A DNA stretch of 64,000 bases from Phytopseudomonas straminea. GTDB lineage: Bacteria > Pseudomonadota > Gammaproteobacteria > Pseudomonadales > Pseudomonadaceae. The DNA is taken from NCBI RefSeq assembly GCF_900112645.1, contig NZ_FOMO01000014.1:25434-89433 (forward strand), written 5' to 3'. Made by a program: the position numbers and the translations under genes. Positions 26,732-35,799 of the stretch are shown piece after piece (position 1 is the stretch's first letter; the number at the start of each line of letters is the position of its first letter). The notes beneath the pieces were generated by a model. It saw only the letters and a list, made by a program, of their open reading frames with translations, made no database searches and was not told the origin of the DNA.

Positions 26732-27703
26732 TCAGCGCAGGATGATCAGCCGGCCAAGCACCTTGTGCTGCTCGAAGCCCACCACGCCCTGCAGGGCATC
26801 GAGAATCGCTTCGGGATCCTGGCTGGCGAAGCTGCCGCTGACCCGCTTGCCGCGCAGCGCATCGTCGAGCAGCACGATGCGCCCCGGGTAGTAACGGCGC
26901 AGCTCATCAAGCACCTCGCCCAGCGGGGCGCGATAGAAACTCAGGCGGCCATCGCGCCAGGCGGTCAGCGCAGCGGTATCGACAGCCAGGGGATTGCCGC
27001 TGACGCCATCCCGGTAACTGACCTGCTGATCAGCCGTCAGCACTCGCGGGGCTTCCAGTGGCCCGCCGCGCACCGCCACCCGCCCCTGCTGCACCGAAAC
27101 CCGCGCGCCCTCGCCCAGGCGCCGCACCTCGAAACGCGTACCGAGCACCCGCGACTCGCCACCGGCCGCGGCAACGGTAAAGGGAATCTCGCCCCGCACC
27201 ACGCTGAAGTAAGCCGCTCCACGGCGCAGTTCGACGTGCCGCTCAACCGCGCTGTAGCGCACGGCGATGGCGCTGTCGGCGTCCAGCACCACGCTCGATC
27301 CGTCGCTTAGCGTCACGGTGCGCACCTCACCCGGCGCCGAGACCATATCCGCGCCCAGGTCATCGACCCAACGTAGCGGCTGCCAGCCGCCGGCCCACAC
27401 CACTAGCAGCAGGCAGGCGGCCATCGCCAAGGTCGGCGCCCAGTAGCGGCGCTGGCGCTTCGACGCACTCAGGTACTGCTGCAGGGCGGCGTGCTCCTCA
27501 TTGGCCAGTTGCTGGGCAGCCGGGCGACTGAGGTGCCAGAGCGACTGCATGCGCACGAAGGTATCGACATGCTCGGGCGCAGCGGCCAGCCATTGCTCAA
27601 ACGCCATCTGCACGCCATCGTCGGGCTGGCCCTGCAGGCGGCCAAGCCATAGCCAGGCGTCCTGCTCGATAGGCGACAGCGGTGGGGATGACTCGAGGCT
27701 CAT
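26732..27703 (-). CDS. FecR-family anti-sigma factor
   Basis: 323-aa inner-membrane regulator. The N-terminal anti-sigma domain (about 1-80) contains the conserved WLGRLQG...FEQWLAAAPEH block. A single membrane helix lies near 90-110 (LAMAACLLLVVWAGG). The periplasmic FecR domain (VSAPGEVRTVTLSDGSSVVLDADS) and C-terminal signalling part receive the signal from the receptor STN domain. The start overlaps the sigma-factor stop by four bases. It holds the sigma factor inactive until the ferric siderophore binds. Confidence 0.92.
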   Translation of the reverse strand: MSLESSPPLSPIEQDAWLWLGRLQGQPDDGVQMAFEQWLAAAPEHVDTFVRMQSLWHLSRPAAQQLANEEHAALQQYLSASKRQRRYWAPTLAMAACLLLVVWAGGWQPLRWVDDLGADMVSAPGEVRTVTLSDGSSVVLDADSAIAVRYSAVERHVELRRGAAYFSVVRGEIPFTVAAAGGESRVLGTRFEVRRLGEGARVSVQQGRVAVRGGPLEAPRVLTADQQVSYRDGVSGNPLAVDTAALTAWRDGRLSFYRAPLGEVLDELRRYYPGRIVLLDDALRGKRVSGSFASQDPEAILDALQGVVGFEQHKVLGRLIILR

Positions 27704-28287
27704 GGCGCAGCGCTTCCGTGTGAATGGCTGGCCGGCGTATCGATGACGCTGGCCTTGCAAGCTTCCAGGGCGCGCATCATATGTTTTTCCACCGCGCTCT
27801 GGGAAAGCGCCATGCTGCGGGCGATCTGCCCGTAGGTCTTGCCGTGAATGCGGTTGAGCAGAAAGATGTGCCGGGTGCGCTCTGGCAAGGCGCGCAAGGC
27901 GGCCTCCACGCGGCGCAGATCACTGCCGGCTTCCAGAACAGCATCCGGGGAAGCAGCACCGTCATCACACTGTGATGGCAGTAGCCCTGCCTCGCTACGG
28001 GAACGGGCGCCCTCGCTACGCAAATGATCGATGGCCAGGTTGTGGGCGCTGCGGATCAGGTAGCTGCCCAGATCTTCGAGGGGGGCGCTGGGCCGCCGCC
28101 AGAAGCGCAGGAACAGCTCCTGCAACAGATCAGCCGCCGTGGCCCGACAGCCGACACGACGGCGCAGCACCGCTTCCATCTGTTCTCGCCGGGCAAGAAA
28201 GGTGCGCAGGAAATCATCGCGCTGCGGTGCAGGCGCAGCGGCTGGATCCGGTTGGTGGGTATCGGGCAAGGACGGCAGGTCGACCAT
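27700..28287 (-). CDS. ECF sigma factor, FecI type
   Basis: 195 aa. Region 2 shows ATAADLLQELFLRFWRR and NLAIDHLRSE. Region 4 is RALPERTRHIFLLNRIHGKTYGQIARSMALSQSAVEKHMMRAL, as in iron-starvation sigma factors. It should direct transcription of the downstream receptor. Start at MVDLPSLPDTH is chosen because the further open frame to 28410 runs through the Fur site. Located 54 bases downstream of a strong Fur box. Confidence 0.92.
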   Translation of the reverse strand: MVDLPSLPDTHQPDPAAAPAPQRDDFLRTFLARREQMEAVLRRRVGCRATAADLLQELFLRFWRRPSAPLEDLGSYLIRSAHNLAIDHLRSEGARSRSEAGLLPSQCDDGAASPDAVLEAGSDLRRVEAALRALPERTRHIFLLNRIHGKTYGQIARSMALSQSAVEKHMMRALEACKASVIDTPASHSHGSAAP

Positions 28288-28340
28288 GAAGGAAAGCGGC
28301 TCGTGGCGATGCCGACAGGAGCGTGGCGGCAAGCGGAGCG

Positions 28341-28359
28341 AATGATAATGCTTATCAAA
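28341..28359 (-). promoter_or_regulatory. Fur box upstream of the FecI-type sigma gene
   Basis: AATGATAATGCTTATCAAA is close to the Fur consensus with its ATAAT/ATTAT symmetry. It would repress the sigma and FecR genes when iron is ample. The site is nearly palindromic, so strand is nominal. Confidence 0.8.
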
Positions 28360-28443
28360 TAAATTCGGTAGTGCCCCAATACGCCGGCGGAACGATCCGT
28401 CATCGCCCACGGCCTAAGCCACACGCGCCTATAGGAGTTGCCC

Positions 28444-29118
28444 ATGACCTTTTCCATCGTCGCCCGCTGCCCACGCACCGGCCAGTTCGGGGTTGCCGCC
28501 GCCACCGCCATGCCCGCCGTAGGCAAACTGCTTAGCCATGCCGGTGCCGGTGCCGGCGCGGTGGCGACCCAGGCCCAGGTCAATCCGTATCTGGGGCTCG
28601 ACGGCCTGGCGCTGTTACGTGACGGCCATTCGGCGCCAGCAGCCCTGAAAAAGCTGATGGGCACCGACCCCTGCATGCAGCTGCGTCAGTTGGCGCTGAT
28701 CGACCGTAATGGCGACAGCGTATGCTGGACGGGCAGCGATTGCATTCCCTGGGCTGGCTCGCTGTCCGGCGAACAGTTCTCCGTGCAGGGCAATCGCCTG
28801 GCCGGGCCGCAAGTGCTCGATGCCGTAGCCGATGCCTTTCGCCGCGGCGAGGAACGCCCGCTGGTTGAACGCCTGATCGATGCCCTGGAAGCCGGTGATG
28901 ACCGCGGCGGCGACCGCGAAGGCGAGTCCTCGGCGGTCATCTATATTGTCGACCGCGAGGAGTATCCGCTGTGGGACATCCGCGTCGACCATCACCGCGA
29001 CCCGGTCGCCGAGCTGTGGCGCCTGCACGCGGTGTTCGCCCGTGAGGTGTTGCCGGAAATTCTCGATATGCCGACCCGAGAAAACCCAGCGGGCAAGGCG
29101 GCCGAAGATTCGGTATGA
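28444..29118 (+). CDS. DUF1028-domain protein (Ntn-hydrolase-like)
   Basis: 224 aa, full-length DUF1028 family member. Typical features are the N-terminal TFSIVARCPRTGQFGVAAATAMPAVG, then a glycine/alanine-rich segment, and the WDIRVDHHRDPVAELWRL block near the C-terminus. The family resembles N-terminal-nucleophile hydrolases; members are annotated as putative peptidases or isoaspartyl-type enzymes without proof. GGAG lies upstream. Start at 28444 removes two residues from the open frame. Confidence 0.78.
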   Translation: MTFSIVARCPRTGQFGVAAATAMPAVGKLLSHAGAGAGAVATQAQVNPYLGLDGLALLRDGHSAPAALKKLMGTDPCMQLRQLALIDRNGDSVCWTGSDCIPWAGSLSGEQFSVQGNRLAGPQVLDAVADAFRRGEERPLVERLIDALEAGDDRGGDREGESSAVIYIVDREEYPLWDIRVDHHRDPVAELWRLHAVFAREVLPEILDMPTRENPAGKAAEDSV

Positions 29119-29127
29119 GATCTCGCG

Positions 29128-30011
29128 CTAGTGCGCTGGAGCCGCAAAGCGCTTGCGATAGTCACCCGGCGACAGACCGACCAATCGGGTGAACACACCG
29201 CGGAAGGCGCCGCTGTCGCGGTAGCCCACCTGCCACGCCACCTGATCGATGCTCTGGCGAGTGAATTCCAGCAGATCCCGCGCCCTGGCCACCCGCAATT
29301 GCTGACAGTACTGGGTCGGGTTCAGGCCCGTGGCCGCCCGGAAGCGACGCAGAAAGGTGCGCCCGCCCAGACACGCCCGCTCAGCCATCTCGCCTAGGCT
29401 CGCCTCCACCGTGGCCTGCCCCTGCAACCAGTGCTGCACAGCTAGGATCGGTGCATCGCCATGGTCGAAAACCGGCACGAAGTGACTGAAGTGCAGCTGC
29501 GAGGTGCGGTTCAGGTCGACCACCAGAAAGCGCGCGGTTTCCGCCGCGATGGTGGCGCCGAGCAACCGGTTGATCAGCGCCAGGCCCAGATCCGTCCAGG
29601 CCATCAGGCCGCCGGCGGTGATCAGGTCACCGTCCTCCACCAGCATGCGCTCGGGCAGCACGCGAACGTGCGGGTACTGCTGGGCCAGCTCGTTGCCCAG
29701 CGCCCAGTGAGTGGTCACCGAGCGGCCGTCGAGCAGCCCGGCCTCGGCCAGCGCAAAGGCGCCGGCACATACCGAGGTCAGGGTCACGCCCGCCGTATGC
29801 TGGTCGCGAAGCCAGCTCAGATAAGGCTCGCCCAGCAAACGCCCCGGCGCCGGCTGCAAGCAAGGCGGCACGATGATCACCCGCAGGTTGCTCTGCTCGT
29901 CTGGCCGCCGGCCATGCGGTTGGCTACCGTGAACAGGTCGCCCAGGCCATGCACCGCCGCCAGTTGTACACCGGAGTACAGCAGCAGGCCGATCTCCAGG
30001 TAGCGCTTCAT
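29128..30011 (-). pseudogene. GlxA-type AraC regulator, disrupted by a frameshift
   Basis: Two frames together encode one DJ-1/PfpI plus AraC protein. Fragment 1 (30011-29877, 44 aa) starts MKRYLEIGLLLYSGVQLAAVHG and stops early after NRMAGGQTSR. Fragment 2 (29880-29128, 250 aa) continues with VIIVPPCLQP, the TSVCAGAFALAEAGLL nucleophile-elbow block and two C-terminal helix-turn-helices ending YRKRF. One base lost near 29900 would rejoin them as GGQxDEQSNLRVIIV. The gene faces away from the isochorismatase gene, a usual partner. It may be a pseudogene or a sequencing error. Confidence 0.72.
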
Positions 30012-30104
30012 TGTCAGTTTTTCCCCGTAGATTGTCGGCCCTGCCCGTGCCGGAAGTGGCGTGCCAGCGCTAAGGTGTAGGCCATATATCCCACGGAGAA
30101 CACC

Positions 30105-30653
30105 ATGAGCAAGCGTGCCCTGATTCTGATCGACATCCAGAACGACTACTTCCCTGGCGGCAAGTGGTCGCTGCACGAAATGGACGCCGCCACCGCCAAA
30201 GCCGCCCGCGTACTGGCCGCTGCCCGCGCCGCCGGTGACACGGTGGTGCATGTGCGCCATGAGTTCGAGAGTATGGACGCGCCCTTCTTCGCCCCCGGCT
30301 CCAGCGGCGCGCAAATTCACGCCGAAGTGCAGCCGCTGGCCGGCGAAGCCGTGGTGCTCAAGCACAAGGTCAATGCCTTTCTCGGCACCGACCTCAAAGC
30401 GCTGCTCGACAAGGCTGGCGTGGAGCAAATCACCCTGGTCGGCGCCATGAGCCATATGTGCATCGACGCCGCCGCCCGCGCCAGTGCCGATTTCGGTTAC
30501 GCCACCACGGTGATTCACGATGCCTGCGCAACCCGTGATCAGGAGTTCGAAGGCAAACAGGTGCCGGCCGCCCAGGTGCAGGCCGCTTATATGGCGGCCC
30601 TGGCATTTGCCTATGCGACGGTGGTGTCGACCGAGCAGTATCTGGCGGACTGA
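30105..30653 (+). CDS. Isochorismatase-like cysteine hydrolase
   Basis: 182 aa, single-domain hydrolase of the isochorismatase/nicotinamidase superfamily. The catalytic triad is visible as D10 (LILIDIQNDY), K86 (VLKHKVNAF) and C119 (AMSHMCID), and the AFLGTDL loop is typical. The substrate is probably a small amide or N-carbamoyl compound but unknown. The frameshifted GlxA-type regulator is divergent, 93 bases away, and likely once controlled it. Confidence 0.87.
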   Translation: MSKRALILIDIQNDYFPGGKWSLHEMDAATAKAARVLAAARAAGDTVVHVRHEFESMDAPFFAPGSSGAQIHAEVQPLAGEAVVLKHKVNAFLGTDLKALLDKAGVEQITLVGAMSHMCIDAAARASADFGYATTVIHDACATRDQEFEGKQVPAAQVQAAYMAALAFAYATVVSTEQYLAD

Positions 30654-30680
30654 ACACGCGCTCGTAGGAGGCGCTTTAGT

Positions 30681-30749
30681 CTGTAGGATGGGTCGGGCCG
30701 TGTAGGTGCTAACCCATCGGCAAATTGATGGGTTGCCACCCATCCTACA
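30681..30749. repeat. Palindromic repeat (GTAGGATGGG family), copy B
   Basis: GTAGGATGGGT at 30683-30693 pairs with ACCCATCCTAC at 30738-30748. Between them the arms AACCCATC/GATGGGTT (30711-30733) form a second stem. It has the same layout as copy A and also lies between convergent genes (isochorismatase and metE). Confidence 0.75.
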
Positions 30750-30787
30750 TGCGCGCGACGCCACACTCCTTGATGACGCTGCAACTC

Positions 30788-30862
30788 CGTAGCCTGCGGT
30801 TGAGCGCAGCGATACCCAGGGCAATCGCTCCCGGGTATCGCCTCGCTCAACGCCGGGCTATA
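30788..30862. repeat. Palindromic repeat, outer-arm type, beside copy B
   Basis: GGTTGAGCGCAGCGATACCC and GGGTATCGCCTCGCTCAACG form a hairpin. Its sequence is that of the outer arms of copy A at 24070 and 24165. Here it stands alone next to copy B rather than around it. With copy B it fills the 215-base gap before metE; no gene is seen there. Confidence 0.72.
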
Positions 30863-30868
30863 AACACC

Positions 30869-33166
30869 TCACGCCAGCTCTCTACGCAGCTGCCGCGCCG
30901 CCGCGACCATATTGATCAACGCCGCCTCGGTCTCCGGCCAGCCGCGGGTCTTCAGGCCGCAATCCGGGTTGACCCATAGGCGCTCAGCAGGAATGCGCCG
31001 CACCGCCTTGCGCATCAGCTTGACCATCTCGGCGGTGTCCGGCACCCGCGGCGAGTGGATGTCGTAAACGCCCGGGCCGATTTCGTTGGGGTATTCGAAG
31101 GCCTCGAAAGCGTCCAGCAACTCCATGTCCGAGCGCGAAGTCTCGATGGTGATCACGTCGGCATCCATGGCGGCGATGGACTCGATCACGTCGTTGAACT
31201 CGCTATAGCACATGTGGGTGTGGATCTGGGTGTCGTCGCGCACACCGCTGGCGCACAAGCGGAACGACTCGGTCGCCCAATCCAGGTAGCGCTGCCACTC
31301 GGCCTTGCGCAACGGCAAGCCTTCCCGGAACGCCGCCTCGTCGATCTGGATGACCTTGATACCGGCCGCTTCCAGGTCCACCACCTCTTCACGCAGCGCC
31401 AGGGCCAGTTGGCGAGCCTGCACCTCGCGGCTGACGTCCTCGCGGGGGAACGACCACATTAGCATGGTCACCGGGCCGGTCAGCATGCCCTTCATCACCT
31501 TGCCAGTGAGGCTCTGGGCATAGCGGATCCACTCCACGGTCATGGCTTTCGGGCGGCTCAGGTCACCGTAGATGATCGCCGGTTTGACGCAACGCGAACC
31601 GTAGCTCTGCACCCAGCCGAAGCGGGTGAACAGGTAGCCGTCGAGCTGCTCGGTGAAGTACTCGACCATGTCGTTGCGCTCGGCCTCGCCGTGCACCAGT
31701 ACGTCCAGGCCCAGGCGTTCCTGAATCTCCACCGCATGGCGAATCTCGGCGTGCATGGCATCGGTGTAATCACCCAGCGACAGCTTGCCCTGCCTGAACG
31801 CCTGACGGGCCAGGCGAATCGCCGAGGTCTGCGGAAAGGAGCCGATGGTGGTGGTGGGGAATGGCGGCAGGGCCAGGCCAATGCGCTGCTTGGCGATACG
31901 CTGGGCGAAAGGCGAACGGCGCTGGCTGTCGCCCGTTTTAACCGCGGCGAGACGCGCCTGCACCTGGGGTTTGTGAATGCGTGGCGACGCCGCCCGGCCG
32001 GCCTGCACGGCGCGGCTTTCGGCCAGCGCCTTGTGTACCTCGGGGGCATCGGGCTGGTTGACGGCCCGCGCCAGCACCGCCACTTCGGCGCACTTCTGGG
32101 TGGCGAAGGCCAGCCAGCTTTTCAGTTCCGCATCCAGGCCATCCTCACGGGCCAGGTCTACCGGGCTGTGCAGCAGCGAGCAGGACGGCGCGATCCACAG
32201 GCGTTCGCCAAGCCGACTGTGGGCATGGCCGATCACCGCCAGGGCCTTTTCCAGATCGCAGCGCCATACATTGCGGCCATTGACCACACCAAGGGACAGC
32301 ACCTTGTAGGCCGGCAGGCGGTCGAGAATGGTCGGGTACTGCTCCGGCGCGCGCACCAGGTCGATGTGCAAACCGTCCACCGGCAGGTTGGCGGCCAGGC
32401 CGAGATTGTCTTCCAGGCCGCCGAAGTAGGTGGCGATCAGCTTCTTCAGTGGCTCGCGCTGCAAGATGTTGTAAGCGCGTTCGAAGGCATTCTTCCAGTC
32501 CTGAGGCAAATCGAGCACTAGGATCGGCTCGTCGATCTGCACCCACTCCACGCCCTGCTCGGCCAGGCGCCGGAAGATCTGCCCGTATAGCGGCAGCAGG
32601 CGTTCGAGCAGCTCCAGCTTGTCGAAACCCTGAACATCGCCCTTGAGCTTGCCCAGCCACAGGTAGGTCAGCGGCCCGATCACCACCGGCTTGACGTTGT
32701 GGCCAAGAGCATGGGCCTCGGCCACTTCCTCGAACAGCTGCTCCCAGCTGAGAGCGAACTGCTGGTCGGCGGTGAATTCGGGCACCAGGTAGTGGTAGTT
32801 GGTATCGAACCACTTGGTCATCTCTTGGGCGTGAGAACCACCGCAGCAGGCATCGCCACTGACGCCACGGGCCATGGCGAACAGCGTCTGCAGGGTCGGT
32901 TTGCCGCCCGCCGGGCGGAAGCGCTCGGGAATCACGCCGAAGGTCAGCGAGTGCGCCAGCACCCCGTCATACCAGGCGAAATCGCCGACCGGCAGCAGCT
33001 CGATGCCGGCGTCCTTCTGCACCTGCCAATGGCGCGCCCGCAGCTCGCGGCCAACGGCGCGCAGGCCGGCTTCGTCCAGTTCAACTTTCCAGAACGCCTC
33101 CTGGGCTTTCTTCAATTCACGGTCACGTCCGATTCGGGGGAATCCGAGGCTGTGGGCCAGGGCCAT
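30869..33166 (-). CDS. metE: Cobalamin-independent methionine synthase
   Basis: Transfers a methyl group from 5-methyltetrahydropteroyl-triglutamate to homocysteine. 765 aa, standard for MetE. Both halves of the duplicated barrel are present. The C-terminal zinc site is visible as HTHMCYSEF and, near the end, NPDCGLKTRGW. The N-terminus LGFPRIGRDRELKKAQEAFW is typical. A MetR-like site lies upstream; no cobalamin riboswitch is recognisable in the 190 bases before the gene. Confidence 0.97.
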   Translation of the reverse strand: MALAHSLGFPRIGRDRELKKAQEAFWKVELDEAGLRAVGRELRARHWQVQKDAGIELLPVGDFAWYDGVLAHSLTFGVIPERFRPAGGKPTLQTLFAMARGVSGDACCGGSHAQEMTKWFDTNYHYLVPEFTADQQFALSWEQLFEEVAEAHALGHNVKPVVIGPLTYLWLGKLKGDVQGFDKLELLERLLPLYGQIFRRLAEQGVEWVQIDEPILVLDLPQDWKNAFERAYNILQREPLKKLIATYFGGLEDNLGLAANLPVDGLHIDLVRAPEQYPTILDRLPAYKVLSLGVVNGRNVWRCDLEKALAVIGHAHSRLGERLWIAPSCSLLHSPVDLAREDGLDAELKSWLAFATQKCAEVAVLARAVNQPDAPEVHKALAESRAVQAGRAASPRIHKPQVQARLAAVKTGDSQRRSPFAQRIAKQRIGLALPPFPTTTIGSFPQTSAIRLARQAFRQGKLSLGDYTDAMHAEIRHAVEIQERLGLDVLVHGEAERNDMVEYFTEQLDGYLFTRFGWVQSYGSRCVKPAIIYGDLSRPKAMTVEWIRYAQSLTGKVMKGMLTGPVTMLMWSFPREDVSREVQARQLALALREEVVDLEAAGIKVIQIDEAAFREGLPLRKAEWQRYLDWATESFRLCASGVRDDTQIHTHMCYSEFNDVIESIAAMDADVITIETSRSDMELLDAFEAFEYPNEIGPGVYDIHSPRVPDTAEMVKLMRKAVRRIPAERLWVNPDCGLKTRGWPETEAALINMVAAARQLRRELA

Positions 33167-33220
33167 GGTGATCTCTCCACTGCATAAATGATGGCGTGCA
33201 TTGTCGAGACTCGGCCCAAG

Positions 33221-33233
33221 TGAAACAAACTCA
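33221..33233 (-). promoter_or_regulatory. Candidate MetR site before metE
   Basis: TGAAACAAACTCA agrees with TGAA-N5-TTCA at seven of eight fixed bases. It is 55 bases upstream of metE, where the homocysteine-responsive activator MetR is expected. The strand is nominal because the motif is a dyad. Confidence 0.5.
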
Positions 33234-33359
33234 ACGTGCTAACGTTAAAAACAAGTTTCCCTCATGTTTCATCGATATGGCTCATGCGCCTCGCTCAGCG
33301 GCTTGAGGTAAACGGTGGAGTTCGGGCAAGCTGGCTGCAGCCCTGTGGACACGACCGGC

Positions 33360-34175
33360 ATGCCTGAGCTTCCCGACGACCCCGCCCAGACCGAGCGCAC
33401 CCGCGAAACCGTGCTGCGCTATCACTACAGCTGGAAATACCGCGACCTCGACGCGGTGATGGCGCTGTATCACCCCGAGATCGAGTACCACGACTTCTTC
33501 CTCAACCGCGCCATGGGCCTGGCCGAGCTGCGCAACTACGTGCTCAGCACCATGCCGCGCCACCCGGACGAGGCGCTGGAACACACCGACCGCATCCGCA
33601 TCGACGGCCATACCGCGTTCATCCAGTACCGCACCACGCTGCATGGCGGCGAGGGGCTGGTGTCGTTTCGTACCGCCGAGGCCATCACCGTGCGCGACGG
33701 GCTGATCTGGCGGGTCAACGAATACGCTTCGCTGGTGCACGAAGGCCCCGATGCGCGGGCTCCGATCCAGAGCAGTGCGGCGATCAGCAAGCTGGGCCTG
33801 TCGACCCGCCAGCTGGGCTTCATGGCCCAGGACCTGCAGGATTACTTCCAGCAGCGCCAGCCCTTTCTCGACCCGGCCCTGAGCCTGCAGCAGGTGGCCA
33901 GCGCCACCGGCTACAGCCGCAACCAGATTTCCTACCTGCTCAACCAGGTGCTCGGCCAGAGCTTCTACCGCTACGTCAACCAGGCGCGCCTGCAGCACCT
34001 GCTAGAACGCCTGCAGGCCGGCAGCGATCTGCGGCGCATGGACGAACTGGCCTTCGAGGCCGGCTTCAACTCCCTGACCGCCTTCTACAGCACCTTCCGC
34101 CGGCATACCGGAATGACGCCCAAGGCCTACCTGAAGGACCTGTACGCGCGGGCACGCACGCAAGACAACGCCTGA
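33360..34175 (+). CDS. AraC-family regulator with SnoaL-like N-terminal domain
   Basis: 271 aa. Residues 15-125 resemble a SnoaL/NTF2-like pocket (HYSWKYRDLDAVMALYHPEIEYHDFF). The C-terminal part (about 165-265) is an AraC DNA-binding domain with LSLQQVASATGYSRNQISYLLNQVLG and LAFEAGFNSLTAFYSTFRRHTGMTPKAYL. The combination is unusual and suggests a small-molecule effector. It is followed by the FAD oxidoreductase on the same strand, its likely target. The start is uncertain: an in-frame GTG at 33315 has a better ribosome-binding site (GAGGT). Confidence 0.8.
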   Translation: MPELPDDPAQTERTRETVLRYHYSWKYRDLDAVMALYHPEIEYHDFFLNRAMGLAELRNYVLSTMPRHPDEALEHTDRIRIDGHTAFIQYRTTLHGGEGLVSFRTAEAITVRDGLIWRVNEYASLVHEGPDARAPIQSSAAISKLGLSTRQLGFMAQDLQDYFQQRQPFLDPALSLQQVASATGYSRNQISYLLNQVLGQSFYRYVNQARLQHLLERLQAGSDLRRMDELAFEAGFNSLTAFYSTFRRHTGMTPKAYLKDLYARARTQDNA

Positions 34176-34220
34176 GTCGGTCACTAGTCTTGCCCCATAC
34201 ATCTTGTGTGGAAGCGGTGC

Positions 34221-35627
34221 ATGAACGACTGGCGCAACATCAGCCTGTGGATGGATCAACTCGATGAGCCCCTGACGCCGCGCCCGTCACTGCCCGGTGA
34301 TCTGCAGGTCGACGTGGCCATCATCGGCGCGGGCTACACCGGCCTGTGGACGGCCTACTACCTCAAGCGCCAGGCGCCCAATCTGCGCATCGCCATCCTC
34401 GAGGCGAAGATCGCCGGCTTCGGCGCTTCCGGTCGCAACGGCGGCTGGCTGATGGGCAACCTGCTCGGCGAGGATCGCCTGCTCGCCGGCCTCGGCCCAC
34501 AGGCACGGCGGGAATCCTACGACCTGCTGCACGGCATTCCCGACGAGGTCGGCCAGGTGCTGGAACGCGAAGGCATCGACTGCGACTACCGCAAGGGCGG
34601 CGTACTGTATTGCGCAGCCCGCTACCCGGAGCAGGAGTTGCGCCTGCGCGAGTACCTGCGCGGCTACCGCGAAGAGGGGCTGAACGACGACGATTACCGC
34701 TGGCTGCCCGCCGAGGAGTTGGCCCAGCAACTGCGCATTCCCGGTGCCTACGGGGCGATCCACACACCCCATTGCGCGACCATCCAGCCGGCCCGCCTGG
34801 TTCGTGGCCTGGCGCGTTGCGTCGAAGCCATGGGCGTGAGCATCTATGAAGGCACCCCTGCCCTCAGCTGGCAGGCCGGTAGCGTGCGCTGCGAGGCCGG
34901 TGAGGTGCGCGCCGACTGGGTGGTGCCGGCCGTCGAGGGCTACTCACCCAAGCTGCCGCCACTGGGCCGCCATCAGATTCCGGTGCAGAGCCTGATCGTC
35001 GCCACCGAACCGCTGCCGGCCTCGACCTGGGCGGAAATCGGCCTGGAGCGCGGGCAAGCGTTTTGCGAAGCCAGCCGCCAGGTCACCTACGGCCAGCGCA
35101 GCCGCGACGACCGACTGATTTTCGGCGCACGCGGTGGCTATCGCTTCGGCAGCAAGCTGCGCAGCGACTTCAACCTCAACGACGAGGAGCGCGGCCTGCG
35201 CCGCTACCTGTTCAGCGAACTGTTCCCGCAATTGCGCAACGTGCGCATTACCCACGCCTGGGGCGGCAACCTGGGCATGGCGCGGCGCTTCCACCCGCAC
35301 ATGCTCTGCGACCGCAGCGCCGGCATCGCCCTGTCCGGCGGTTACGGCGGCGAAGGCGTGGGCGCCAGCAACCTCGGCGGGCGCACCCTGGCCGACCTGA
35401 TTCTCGGCCACAGCACCACGCTCACCCGCCAGCCCTGGGTACGCCACGACACCCGCGTGCAGGACCTGCCGCGCTGGGAGCCGGAGCCGTGCCGCTGGCT
35501 GGGTTACAACGCGATCATCCGCAGCTTCGTGCGCGAAGACCGGTTGCTGGCCGACCCGTCCAGCCGGCCCTGGCAGCGCTACATGGCTCAGCGCATCGCC
35601 AGCCTGATGGAAGGCTTCATGAAGTGA
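34221..35627 (+). CDS. FAD-dependent oxidoreductase, PuuB/PauB-like
   Basis: 468-aa DAO-family flavoenzyme. The dinucleotide fold is VAIIGAGYTGLWTAYYL near residue 32, followed by GASGRNGGWLMG, as in glycine/D-amino-acid oxidase relatives. The C-terminal GYGGEGVGASNLGGRTLADLI closes the FAD site. Closest recognisable relatives oxidise gamma-glutamyl-putrescine or similar polyamine derivatives. A PotF-like polyamine-binding protein and a cupin follow, supporting amine catabolism. The exact amine is unproven. Start is at MNDWRNISLW, five codons into the open frame. Confidence 0.82.
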   Translation: MNDWRNISLWMDQLDEPLTPRPSLPGDLQVDVAIIGAGYTGLWTAYYLKRQAPNLRIAILEAKIAGFGASGRNGGWLMGNLLGEDRLLAGLGPQARRESYDLLHGIPDEVGQVLEREGIDCDYRKGGVLYCAARYPEQELRLREYLRGYREEGLNDDDYRWLPAEELAQQLRIPGAYGAIHTPHCATIQPARLVRGLARCVEAMGVSIYEGTPALSWQAGSVRCEAGEVRADWVVPAVEGYSPKLPPLGRHQIPVQSLIVATEPLPASTWAEIGLERGQAFCEASRQVTYGQRSRDDRLIFGARGGYRFGSKLRSDFNLNDEERGLRRYLFSELFPQLRNVRITHAWGGNLGMARRFHPHMLCDRSAGIALSGGYGGEGVGASNLGGRTLADLILGHSTTLTRQPWVRHDTRVQDLPRWEPEPCRWLGYNAIIRSFVREDRLLADPSSRPWQRYMAQRIASLMEGFMK

Positions 35628-35632
35628 ACGCC

Positions 35633-35779
35633 CTCAAAACCTGTTCACGATCTCGCGAGCTAGAGCCATACAAGGCAAAAACAGGCGAGGAAGCGGAGTT
35701 TACGAGCTGTAAATGAGCATTCCGAGCCTGTTTTTAACGCAGTAGGGCCGACGCGCAGCAGATCGTGGACGGTTTTCAC
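35633..35779. repeat. Long hairpin intergenic repeat, copy 3
   Basis: Outer arms AAAACCTGTTCACGATCT and AGATCGTGGACGGTTTT pair almost completely. Inner arms AAAACAGGC/GCCTGTTTT pair perfectly, and the central TTTACGAGCTGTAAA is a dyad. The inner-arm bases differ from copies 1 and 2 but keep pairing. It lies between two genes read in the same direction. Confidence 0.82.
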
Positions 35780-35799
35780 CCACTAGCAAGGTTAAAGTC

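Noticed and set aside
33167..33314. Cobalamin riboswitch before metE
   Set aside because: The region is too short for that element and lacks its conserved B12-box pattern.
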